Assembly (NCBI GenBank): GCA_964478545.1
Contig: CAYZIS010000003.1
Coordinates: 1-64,000, forward strand
Length of the DNA stretch: 64,000 nucleotides
Direction: 5' to 3'
DNA from: DQWO01 sp964478545
Lineage (GTDB): Bacteria > Desulfobacterota > Anaeroferrophillalia > Anaeroferrophillales > Anaeroferrophillaceae
Part shown: one piece after another, positions 8,366 to 16,885 of the stretch
Numbering within the stretch: the first letter of the stretch is position 1
Layout of the letters: the number at the start of each line of letters is the position of its first letter
Position numbers and translations under genes: made by a program
Notes under the pieces: generated by a model
Databases searched by the model: none
Told to the model about the DNA's origin: nothing
The model's input: the letters and a program-made list of their open reading frames with translations, nothing else

Positions 8366-9193
8366 ATGAAAAGTGAAAAAATTGATGTCAAAGGGACGGA
8401 AGTTACTATATTTCAAAAAGAACAAAAGGATTACCTGTCTCTTACCGATATAGCCAGATACAAAAATCCCCATGAGCCAAAAGATGTTGTCAAAAACTGG
8501 ATGCGCAGTAAAAATACCATTGAATTTCTCGGTCTATGGGAGGTTCTGAATAATCCGGATTTTAAAGGGGTCGAATTCGACACCTTTAAAAATGAAGCCG
8601 GCTACAACAGCTTTACACTATCACCAAAGAAATGGATTGAATCTACAAATGCCATTGGAGTGATATCTAAAGTTGGTCGTTATGGAGGGACATACGCCCA
8701 TCAGGATATAGCATTTGAGTTTGCGTCCTGGATAAGCGCAGAGTTCAAGCTGTACCTCATTAAAGAATTTCAACGACTCAAATCCGATGAAAACCGCAGA
8801 CAACAAATTGAGTGGAACGTCTCCAGAACCCTTGCCAAAGTAAATTACCTGGTTCACACCAATGCTGTCAAAGAACACCTTATCCCCGATGATCTATCCA
8901 AGTCGAAACAACACTTTGTCTACGCAAATGAAGCGGATCTCTTAAACCTTGCCCTTTTCAGTAAAACTGCCGCAGCCTGGAGAAAAGAACACCCGGATGA
9001 GAAAGGCAATATCCGTGATACCGCAACCATTGAGCAACTGGTGGTTTTATCCAACCTGGAGAGTTTTAATTCGGAGTTGATCCAAGAGGGACTTGATGCA
9101 GAGATAAGATTGCAGAAGTTAAATCAGATTGCCATCCGGCAGATGCGAATAATGATAGAAAATAGATCATTAAAAAAACTGGACGGTAAGTGA
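8366..9193 (+). CDS. KilA-N domain protein
   Basis: A 275-residue protein whose first 135 or so residues match the KilA-N DNA-binding domain: YLSLTDIARYKNP, VVKNWMRSKNTIEFLGLWE, then GRYGGTYAHQDIAFEFASWI and EFKLYLIKEFQRLK. KilA-N is best known from phage antirepressors and large DNA viruses. The C-terminal half is helical and has no motif I can name. The gene begins 8 nt after the helicase stop and ends overlapping the methylase start by 1 nt (TGATG), so it is an integral part of the operon. Possible roles are operon control, DNA recognition for a methylase that lacks a specificity subunit, or phage sensing. None can be chosen from sequence alone. Confidence 0.85.
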   Translation: MKSEKIDVKGTEVTIFQKEQKDYLSLTDIARYKNPHEPKDVVKNWMRSKNTIEFLGLWEVLNNPDFKGVEFDTFKNEAGYNSFTLSPKKWIESTNAIGVISKVGRYGGTYAHQDIAFEFASWISAEFKLYLIKEFQRLKSDENRRQQIEWNVSRTLAKVNYLVHTNAVKEHLIPDDLSKSKQHFVYANEADLLNLALFSKTAAAWRKEHPDEKGNIRDTATIEQLVVLSNLESFNSELIQEGLDAEIRLQKLNQIAIRQMRIMIENRSLKKLDGK

Positions 9194-12100
9194 TGCATTT
9201 AGAGTTAAAAAATTTCAAAACAGAAGATTTTCATGCGGCTCTGCGGTTATTTTTCCATGATTTACATATTCCGGTCAACTACATTGCCGAAGAATCGGTT
9301 CGTCCGCAAGACATCATTGGAAGAACCTATAAAGAAGAACATCCAGCCTTCCTTTTAATGAAAGACGTCTATTTCCTGGGCATGGTTGATGATGCCGCCT
9401 TTGAAGGGTGTGCCGGTCTTGAACCGGATAAAATCGAATCTGATTACGACGGCATCCTTATTTTTGGCGTTACTCTCAACCCGCGTGAAAATGGCCTGTT
9501 GCCGACCAGGTCACAACTGGCCGAGATCACCCGCGCCTTTAACCGGGAATTTCATTACACCCCGGTTGTTGTCATCTTCAAATATGAAAACTATATCGCC
9601 TTTGCCAACGCCGAAAGGCTGAAATACATACAGGAGTGGCGGGAAGGTGAAAAAGCTGGCAAGGTTTCCTTGCTCAGGGATATTGATCTTGAATATCCTC
9701 ATTCCGGCCATCTACGGATTCTGTCGGAGCTTGCCATCTCGCGGTCGGGGAAAAAGGCCATCAATTCTTTCGCCGATCTCTATACATACTGGCAAACCGT
9801 TTTTAATGTCTCACTGCTCAATAAAAAATTCTATGAAGAGCTTTCCAACTGGTATTTCTGGGCTATCAAGGAAGTGTCCTTTCCATCAGCGCCTACTCTC
9901 AATGATGTTATCAAAGAAACCGGTAAAAAAGATCACAACCGGCTTGAAGAGTTAATTCATGAACATAACGCCAAAAATGTTATCAGGCTTTTAACCAGGT
10001 TTTTGTTCGTTTGGTTTATTAAAGAGAAAAAGCTGATCCCGGAGAAACTGTTCGATCTTGAATATTTAAAAAAGGAAATCTTAAAGGATTTATCGCCATA
10101 TCACATCAAAGATGACGGCACTCTTTTTGAGCTATTCACCCCCAATATCAAGAGCCATTACTACAAAGCCATCCTGCAAAACCTCTTTTTTGCAACATTG
10201 AATCAGGAGATGGGTAGAAGAGCCTTTCGTAAAGACAGGCAGAATCGGAATACTACTAATCTGCTACGTTATGAAGTCTGTTTTAAAAAGCCAGAGGAAT
10301 TTATCTCCTTGGTTGAATCGGTTGTTCCCTTTATGAATGGCGGTCTTTTTGAGTGCCTGGACAAACCGCACTCAAACAAAAAAGGTCCAAAAGGTGGCGA
10401 TGTGATCGTCTATGAAGACGGTTTCTCCGATCGGAATGATAATCCGCTCAAAGTTCCTGATTATCTTTTCTTTGGTTTGAAGGAGGCAGCGGATCTCAGT
10501 TCGGTTATTGGCATTAAAAATAAAAAAACCGAACAGGCCGTGGTCAAAGGATTAATCAATATTTTTGCATCCTATAAATTTACCATCGCTGAAAATACCC
10601 CCATCGAAGAAGATATTGCTCTTGACCCGGAACTGTTAGGCAAAGTTTTTGAAAACCTGCTGGCCAGCTATAATCCAGAGACCAAGACTACGGCCAGGAA
10701 GCAGACCGGTTCATTTTATACTCCACGAGAGATTGTCAACTACATGGTTGATGAGAGTCTGATTGCCTATTTGAAATATACGGTAAAAGAGTGGAATATG
10801 CCGGAAGCTGAGCTGGATACCAACCTCCATCAATTGCTCTCTTTCGATCCCGGGAACCCATTTGCCGACAATCAACCCTTACAGAACAAAATCATCAAGG
10901 CTCTTGATCACTGTACCATCCTTGATCCGGCTTGTGGTTCCGGGGCCTTCCCCATGGGGATTTTGCAGAAAATGGTGCATATTCTGCAGAAAGTTGATCC
11001 ACTTAACAGCTTCTGGCAAGAGCTGCAGATGGAAAAGGCACTGCAGGAGACAGAGTCGGTTTTTCACCTTGCGGACAAGGAGGCCCGGAAACAAAAACTG
11101 ATTGAAATCAACGAAGCCTTTGATCAGCAGGTCAATGATCCTGATTATGCCCGGAAACTTTTTTTGATTGAAAATTGTATTTATGGTGTGGATATCCAGC
11201 CTATTGCCGCTCAAATTTCCAAGTTGCGTTTTTTCATCTCTCTGGTGGTGGATCAGAAAGTTGATACAACCAAACCCAATTTTGGCATTCGTCCCTTGCC
11301 GAATCTGGAAACAAAATTTGTCGCCGCCAATACGCTGATTGGCATTGAGAAATCTAGCGGTCAATTGTCTCTATCAAGGATAAATGATGATATCAAAAAA
11401 CTTACAATAGAATTGAAAACGGTTAGGCATAAAATTTTTTCTGTTAAAGATCCTGATACCAAACGGAAATATAGAAATAAAGATCGAGATTTACGAAAGA
11501 TAATGGGGGAACAGTTGATTATGGATGGTTGGGATAATGAAACTTCCTGTCTACTTGCCCAATGGGATCCGTATGACCAGAATGCTTCATCCCCTTTTTT
11601 TGATCCTGAATGGATGTTTGGTATTAAGGATGGATTTGATGTTGTAATTGGCAATCCGCCGTATGTACAGATTCAAAAATTCAGCGGTCAACAATGCCAG
11701 AAAGACTGGGAAGCGCAGAGTTATAAAACTTATGTGAAAACCGGTGATATTTATTCGCTTTTTTATGAGCAGGGCAACAGGTTTTTGAAAAACAGTGGGC
11801 ATCTCTGTTTTATTACCTCCAATAAATGGATGCGGGCAAAGTATGGAATGGCAACCCGTAAATATTTCCTTGACGAAACAACCATCAAACAACTGATTGA
11901 TTTCGGAGATTCTCCAATCTTTGAGGCGGCTACAACGTATACAAACATCTTGATTTTTGCCAAAGGAGCGTCTGAAACAGAGCCGAAAGTTTGGGATTTA
12001 AGCCGTGTTTATAAAAAAGAGACATTTCTGGATAAAATGATAGAACACAGTGTTCCTACGGACGCAATTTTTTCAACCGAGTCTTTTTTAATAATGCCCA

Positions 12101-13113
12101 AACATTTGACTGATATAAAAAATCAAATTGAAGCAGTTGGTACACCTCTTAAAGAGTGGGATATTTCCATTAATTACGGAATCAAGACAGGATATAATGA
12201 AGCGTTTATTATTTCCAAAGAGAAAAGAGATAAATTAATAGCTGCCGACCCAAAATCTGATGAAATATTGAAGCCGGTTTTACGAGGAAAAGACATCAAG
12301 AGATACCATGCCGAATTTGCCGGTTTATGGTTGATAAATTCTCACAATGGTTATTTTGACAAAGATCGTAATGAGCAGATTAAACCAGTAGACATTGACC
12401 TGTATCCCGCTGTAAAGAAATATTTAGATACTTATTGGGAAACCATATCTAAACGTCAGGATAGAGGTGTAACGCCATATAATTTAAGAAATTGTGCATA
12501 TGTTGGTGGATTTGAAAGAGATAAAATTATTTGGCTAGAAATGTCTCCGATTTCAAATTTCACACTTAGCAAGGATGCTATATTTGTTTTAAATACGGCA
12601 TATATAATGACTGGAAACTCACTGAAATACCTCCTTGCTATATTGAATTCTTGTTTACTGAGTTGGTATTTCCCCTTCATCTCTACCGATATTAGAGGAC
12701 ATACAAGGCGTTACATAAAACAATATGTTGAAAATTTTCCTATCGCCAAAATAGAAAGACAAAAACAATTGCCTTTTGAAGTTCTAGTAGATTTAGTTAT
12801 CTTTTCTAAAGCCAATAAACTTAAATCCGAAACCGTAAATTTTGAATCAGTTCTCGATGGTCTTGTCTTCCAACTCTACTTCGCCGACCACATGAAAGAA
12901 AAACAAATAGACATCACGCAATTCGTCGAAAAAGAAATAGCGGAAGTCTTGCAAGCCCGAAAATTTGAGCAATTACAAGATAGCGAAAAAGAGAACATCA
13001 TCAACCAGCTCCACGACAGATGGTCACATCCTGACAGTGAAGTCCGCAATCGCATCAAACTCTTTGCCGTTCGCAGTCCTGAAATCCTTAAACCCATTCT
13101 GGAATCTAGATGA
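9190..13113 (+). CDS. Eco57I-type DNA methyltransferase, large single-chain
   Basis: A 1307-residue protein predicted to N6-methylate adenine. The methylase core has TGSFYTPREIVNYMVDES, motif I DPACGSGAFPMGIL (Asp579) and motif IV NPPYV (Asn822), the N-P-P-Y class that modifies adenine. The C-terminal part (about 900-1240) looks like the target-recognition half of Eco57I/type IIG enzymes (LRGKDIKRYH, and LLAILNSCLLSWYF, common in TaqI-like recognition regions). The first 550 residues are an unassigned N-terminal region. I see no clear PD-(D/E)xK nuclease signature there, though YDGILIFGV and VVVIFKYEN are strand-rich segments worth testing. No separate S subunit is encoded nearby. The start is GTG 9190 or ATG 9193. 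It overlaps the next gene by ATGA. BREX PglX and DISARM DrmMI are the nearest families by architecture. Confidence 0.83.
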   Translation: MMHLELKNFKTEDFHAALRLFFHDLHIPVNYIAEESVRPQDIIGRTYKEEHPAFLLMKDVYFLGMVDDAAFEGCAGLEPDKIESDYDGILIFGVTLNPRENGLLPTRSQLAEITRAFNREFHYTPVVVIFKYENYIAFANAERLKYIQEWREGEKAGKVSLLRDIDLEYPHSGHLRILSELAISRSGKKAINSFADLYTYWQTVFNVSLLNKKFYEELSNWYFWAIKEVSFPSAPTLNDVIKETGKKDHNRLEELIHEHNAKNVIRLLTRFLFVWFIKEKKLIPEKLFDLEYLKKEILKDLSPYHIKDDGTLFELFTPNIKSHYYKAILQNLFFATLNQEMGRRAFRKDRQNRNTTNLLRYEVCFKKPEEFISLVESVVPFMNGGLFECLDKPHSNKKGPKGGDVIVYEDGFSDRNDNPLKVPDYLFFGLKEAADLSSVIGIKNKKTEQAVVKGLINIFASYKFTIAENTPIEEDIALDPELLGKVFENLLASYNPETKTTARKQTGSFYTPREIVNYMVDESLIAYLKYTVKEWNMPEAELDTNLHQLLSFDPGNPFADNQPLQNKIIKALDHCTILDPACGSGAFPMGILQKMVHILQKVDPLNSFWQELQMEKALQETESVFHLADKEARKQKLIEINEAFDQQVNDPDYARKLFLIENCIYGVDIQPIAAQISKLRFFISLVVDQKVDTTKPNFGIRPLPNLETKFVAANTLIGIEKSSGQLSLSRINDDIKKLTIELKTVRHKIFSVKDPDTKRKYRNKDRDLRKIMGEQLIMDGWDNETSCLLAQWDPYDQNASSPFFDPEWMFGIKDGFDVVIGNPPYVQIQKFSGQQCQKDWEAQSYKTYVKTGDIYSLFYEQGNRFLKNSGHLCFITSNKWMRAKYGMATRKYFLDETTIKQLIDFGDSPIFEAATTYTNILIFAKGASETEPKVWDLSRVYKKETFLDKMIEHSVPTDAIFSTESFLIMPKHLTDIKNQIEAVGTPLKEWDISINYGIKTGYNEAFIISKEKRDKLIAADPKSDEILKPVLRGKDIKRYHAEFAGLWLINSHNGYFDKDRNEQIKPVDIDLYPAVKKYLDTYWETISKRQDRGVTPYNLRNCAYVGGFERDKIIWLEMSPISNFTLSKDAIFVLNTAYIMTGNSLKYLLAILNSCLLSWYFPFISTDIRGHTRRYIKQYVENFPIAKIERQKQLPFEVLVDLVIFSKANKLKSETVNFESVLDGLVFQLYFADHMKEKQIDITQFVEKEIAEVLQARKFEQLQDSEKENIINQLHDRWSHPDSEVRNRIKLFAVRSPEILKPILESR

Positions 13114-14834
13114 AAAAAATTCATCAGATCAAAATCGGGAATTTCAAAGCCTTTCAACAGGAACAAGTTTTTAAGTTGAAAGGTAAAAATGTTCTCGCCT
13201 ATGGCAATAACGGCTCCGGGAAATCATCGCTATTCTGGGCTTTGTATACTCTGACCCAAAGTAGCATCAAAAAAAAAGAAGAGATTCAAAAATACTTCAA
13301 AAACTTTACCGAGTCAGATAAGTCAACCCACCAGAGCCTGCGTAATGTTTTTACCAGCGAAGATGAGAATTCCTTCATTGATTTGACCACCATAGATGAA
13401 CAGGGTAAAAAAGATGTCTATACAATTTCCCACGACACTATAACCAGCAATAAAGATAGCGATACCATCATTCAAGAATTGAACCAAGCCAGTGATTTTA
13501 TAAACTACAAGTTGCTCCACAATTTCTACGCCGTTACCCACAAACAAGAGGTAAACCTCTGGCCGGTTTTCGAGCGTGACATTTTCCCCTTCTTGATGGA
13601 TGATGCCAACCATGTCATGCTCGAAAAAATTAAAGCTAAAACCTCAGATGTAGAAAGGACACCAACTGGTAGGCCGGTTAGGGGACGGAAAGCTGAATCG
13701 GTGGGACAGCGGATTGCGGCGCTCAATTCCGAAATTGAAACATTATTGTCACAAATTCAGGCCAATGCTAACGATTTCATCAAAAAACATTTTTTTGACA
13801 ATAAAGACGTTATTCGCCTGTCACTGCAATTTGCAAAAAAATTTAATTTCAATAAAGTAACAACCAAGCTTTGGCAACCTGAAAACGAAGCTAATCGTCA
13901 TAACAGCCTTCACATCAAACTGATTGTCGAAGTTTTTCAGAAAGAGAGCACCAAATGGAAACCAATCCACAGAATTCAGTCATTCCTAAATGAAGCCCAG
14001 TTAACAAGAATTGCCATTGGCATCCGCATCGGCGCTTTACGCACTCGGGTTCAGACCACGGATTTCAAGATTCTAGTTCTTGACGATATGCTCATCAGTC
14101 TGGACATGTCAAACCGGATGCCGATTATCAAAATGATTCTTAATCAGGATAACGATCCAGATTTACACTTTTTCGATGGTTTCCAGAAAATCATCCTGAC
14201 CCACGATAAAGGTTTTTACGAACTGATAAAAAGACATACCTCCCCTCAGCAGTGGGAATACTACAATTTCTACGCCAAGGAAGACGAGAACAGTCCCCCA
14301 ACCATAAAAAGAGATCGAACATCCCTTGAAAAGGCCCAGGCATTCCTTGCTGACGGTAATTATGATGCTTGTGGTAATGAATTACGGAAAGAGACAGAAG
14401 CACTTTTAACCAAATACCTGAAAGGCCTTAATTCTGCCGCCGAAAACGGCAATTTTGAACCATTGTCCAACAATCTGAATCATGCCCTCAATCAGATCAC
14501 TGAAACCAGCCGCAAAGATTTCAACAAACTGTTCGTTAATAAAAAACTGTCGCTTGATGTAATCAAGAAATTACAAACAAATTTCGCCGAAGATGATTCT
14601 TTAACCGCTTATCAAAAAAGTAGATTAACCGGATTGAAAAATGAGCTTATCTCCTATCTTATTAAACAGTATGAATTGAAAGATAACAAAGAAAAACTCA
14701 TTGCAGAAATCCAAGACATCCTCCAAAGAATTATGAATCCAGCTTCCCACTCTTCGTTGGTTCCACTATATGAATCTGAGCTGAAAAATGCCATTTCAGG
14801 GGTTAAGAAATTAAAAGAGTACTTGAGTAAATGA
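13110..14834 (+). CDS. SMC/RecF-like AAA ATPase
   Basis: A 574-residue ATPase of the ABC/SMC type. Walker A is GNNGSGKSS (32-40, Lys38). The Walker B segment ILVLDDMLISLD contains Asp325, and LTHDKGF follows as a switch-like histidine motif. The region between them is short, with a modest helical stretch near 190-220 instead of a long coiled coil, so it is not a true SMC or Rad50. The C-terminal 190 residues after Walker B (ERAKAQAFL-like helical segment onward) match nothing I can name. Similar stand-alone ATPases occur as PtuA (Septu), RloC and BREX or type I restriction accessories. ATGA overlaps on both sides tie it to the methylase and the OLD nuclease. It could power or gate either partner. 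Confidence 0.75.
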   Translation: MKKIHQIKIGNFKAFQQEQVFKLKGKNVLAYGNNGSGKSSLFWALYTLTQSSIKKKEEIQKYFKNFTESDKSTHQSLRNVFTSEDENSFIDLTTIDEQGKKDVYTISHDTITSNKDSDTIIQELNQASDFINYKLLHNFYAVTHKQEVNLWPVFERDIFPFLMDDANHVMLEKIKAKTSDVERTPTGRPVRGRKAESVGQRIAALNSEIETLLSQIQANANDFIKKHFFDNKDVIRLSLQFAKKFNFNKVTTKLWQPENEANRHNSLHIKLIVEVFQKESTKWKPIHRIQSFLNEAQLTRIAIGIRIGALRTRVQTTDFKILVLDDMLISLDMSNRMPIIKMILNQDNDPDLHFFDGFQKIILTHDKGFYELIKRHTSPQQWEYYNFYAKEDENSPPTIKRDRTSLEKAQAFLADGNYDACGNELRKETEALLTKYLKGLNSAAENGNFEPLSNNLNHALNQITETSRKDFNKLFVNKKLSLDVIKKLQTNFAEDDSLTAYQKSRLTGLKNELISYLIKQYELKDNKEKLIAEIQDILQRIMNPASHSSLVPLYESELKNAISGVKKLKEYLSK

Positions 14835-16885
14835 AAATAGAATCTATCAGTATATATGGTTTTCGGTGTTTTGACGATGCCGGGCAGACCATACAACTCG
14901 ATGATCTCTCCAGTTTTGTCGGACCTAATGCCTCTGGTAAAACGGCGGCCATGGTCGCTATGACCAGGCTGTTTGGTGAATCAAAATCTCAAAGACAGGT
15001 TGTTCCTTCTGACTTTCACCTTGCCGCCGGTGAAGACCTGCGAGCCCGTGCATCCCGTAACCTGACCATCGAATGTCGGATAGTATTCCCCGAACTTGAA
15101 ATGGAAGATGCCGATCTCACAGCTATTCCAGAGACATTTAATCAAATGATTGTTGATGAGCCCGGAGGTCTACCATTTTGTCGTGTTCGTCTGGAGGTAA
15201 CCTGGAATAACGATGGTACTCCGGACGGAGATGTCGAGCAATCAATATGGTGGGTTTTAACGAGCTCTGATGATCCCGTGAAAATTGCAGATGGAAACCG
15301 CCGTCGAGTACTGCCGGGAGACCGGAGTAAAATTCGGGTGGTTTATGTGCCGGCAACCCGTGACCCAAGCCAACAAATCAGATCCACAACGGCAACCAGT
15401 TTTGGTCGCTTGCTTAGTGCACTGGCATGGAATGGGGAAGAAGAAAATATAAAAACCAAGTTGACAGAGCTGCAGACAGGGCTTGCTGAGCTTGCTGGGA
15501 TTAAGACTATGAATAAACTGGTGCAAACATCCTGGCACAATTTCTACGATGGTCGGGTTGCACGTGAAGTTGCATTTCAAGCCCTGGAGAAAGACCCAGC
15601 TGCTCTCGTTAAACACCTTGTGCCTACCTTTCAGCCAGGAGAAGATGGCAGGACTATGTTGGCCAGTGACTTGAGTGATGGCTTGCGATCCCTTTTCTCT
15701 TTGTCGTTGTCTTTAGGACTTTTTCGGGTTGAAGAGCTTTTGAGGACTACGGCAATGACGTCAGGATTTAAGACTGAAATTGCATATGAGATTCCAATTC
15801 ATACCATTTTTGCCGTCGAGGAGCCTGAAAATCACCTGTCACCTCATTATTTAGGAAAGGTTGTTGCCGAACTTCATGGCATTTCACAGGATAGCCGTGC
15901 GCAAATCATCCTCTCAAGCCATTCCCCTGCCATTCTTGGCAGGGTAGATCCTGATCAGGTTCGTTACTTTCTCGGTCATGAACAAACCCCAACTACAAGT
16001 GTAAAATCCCTGCCTTTGCCGACTGATGAAACCGATGAATCCTTCAAATATGTCCGTGAAGCCGTCCGTGGTTTTCCGGAATTATATTTTTCCCGGCTTG
16101 TTATCCTTGGAGAGGGGGCATCAGAGGAAATAGTTCTTCGTCGGTTATTTAAAGCAAGTGGCGCCCCTCTTGATACCCATTTTATTTCTGTCGTACCTTT
16201 GGGCGGCAGGCACGTCAACCATTTCTGGCGACTTTTACATGGTTTGAAAATTCCATTTCTGACTTTGCTTGACCTTGATAGAGAGAAGAAAGGAGCTGGT
16301 TGGGGACGTGTGCAGTACGTTCGTAATCAGCTTATAAAATTATATGGTGCAGGGCATGAAGATATCAACTTTCAGGGTAAAAATGGTACTATAAGAAATC
16401 TTGCTGAAGAAGCTTTTGATAATTTAAGATCGAGGTCAGATAGCGATACGAGCAAAATGGATAACTGGCTTCATCTCTTCAAGACGCAATTTAAGGTCTT
16501 TTTTTCAGCGCCGTTGGATCTTGATTTTGCAATGTTGGAATCTTTTCCTGATATTTATAAAGGACTTGCACCTCCATCTGGAGGACCCCGTTTGCCAGAG
16601 TCCGAGTCTTCCGAATATCAGATGGCTATCAATCGACGAATGAAGCAGGTGCTGGCATCCGACGCTTCCACCGCACCGGCCACACTTGGGTCAACTTATA
16701 CTCAAACTCAGCAAGAACTTTTTGCCTGGTACAAATATCTTTTTGTTGATGGTTCCAAACCGGTTGCCCATATGCGGGCTTTACTCACCATTGATGATGA
16801 ATTTTTCAAGGCAAATGCGCCGGAGGCATTACAGCAACTGGTTGATACTGCACGTCTCTTAATCACTCCAGTCGATGGTGGGTAG
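14831..16885 (+). CDS. OLD-family ATPase-TOPRIM nuclease (GajA-like)
   Basis: A 684-residue two-domain protein. The N-terminal ABC-type ATPase has GPNASGKTA (31-39, Lys37) and a Walker B/signature region FAVEEPENHLSP, then ILSSHSP. The C-terminal TOPRIM domain begins at about 422 with LVILGEGASEE (Glu428) and has the acidic pair in LLDLDRE (Asp481, Asp483), the metal-binding residues of OLD nucleases. Class 2 OLD proteins are encoded next to a UvrD-like helicase and form Gabija (GajA-GajB). The gene overlaps its helicase neighbour by 1 nt, which fits. It is longer than the Bacillus GajA (about 580 residues), with extra sequence near the C-terminus. The encoded activity is expected to be nucleotide-regulated DNA nicking or cleavage. 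Confidence 0.83.
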   Translation: MKIESISIYGFRCFDDAGQTIQLDDLSSFVGPNASGKTAAMVAMTRLFGESKSQRQVVPSDFHLAAGEDLRARASRNLTIECRIVFPELEMEDADLTAIPETFNQMIVDEPGGLPFCRVRLEVTWNNDGTPDGDVEQSIWWVLTSSDDPVKIADGNRRRVLPGDRSKIRVVYVPATRDPSQQIRSTTATSFGRLLSALAWNGEEENIKTKLTELQTGLAELAGIKTMNKLVQTSWHNFYDGRVAREVAFQALEKDPAALVKHLVPTFQPGEDGRTMLASDLSDGLRSLFSLSLSLGLFRVEELLRTTAMTSGFKTEIAYEIPIHTIFAVEEPENHLSPHYLGKVVAELHGISQDSRAQIILSSHSPAILGRVDPDQVRYFLGHEQTPTTSVKSLPLPTDETDESFKYVREAVRGFPELYFSRLVILGEGASEEIVLRRLFKASGAPLDTHFISVVPLGGRHVNHFWRLLHGLKIPFLTLLDLDREKKGAGWGRVQYVRNQLIKLYGAGHEDINFQGKNGTIRNLAEEAFDNLRSRSDSDTSKMDNWLHLFKTQFKVFFSAPLDLDFAMLESFPDIYKGLAPPSGGPRLPESESSEYQMAINRRMKQVLASDASTAPATLGSTYTQTQQELFAWYKYLFVDGSKPVAHMRALLTIDDEFFKANAPEALQQLVDTARLLITPVDGG

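Noticed and set aside
10879..11364. 161-residue minus-strand open frame within the methylase gene
   Set aside because: Covers the methylase motif I region in reverse, with no independent motif or start signal.
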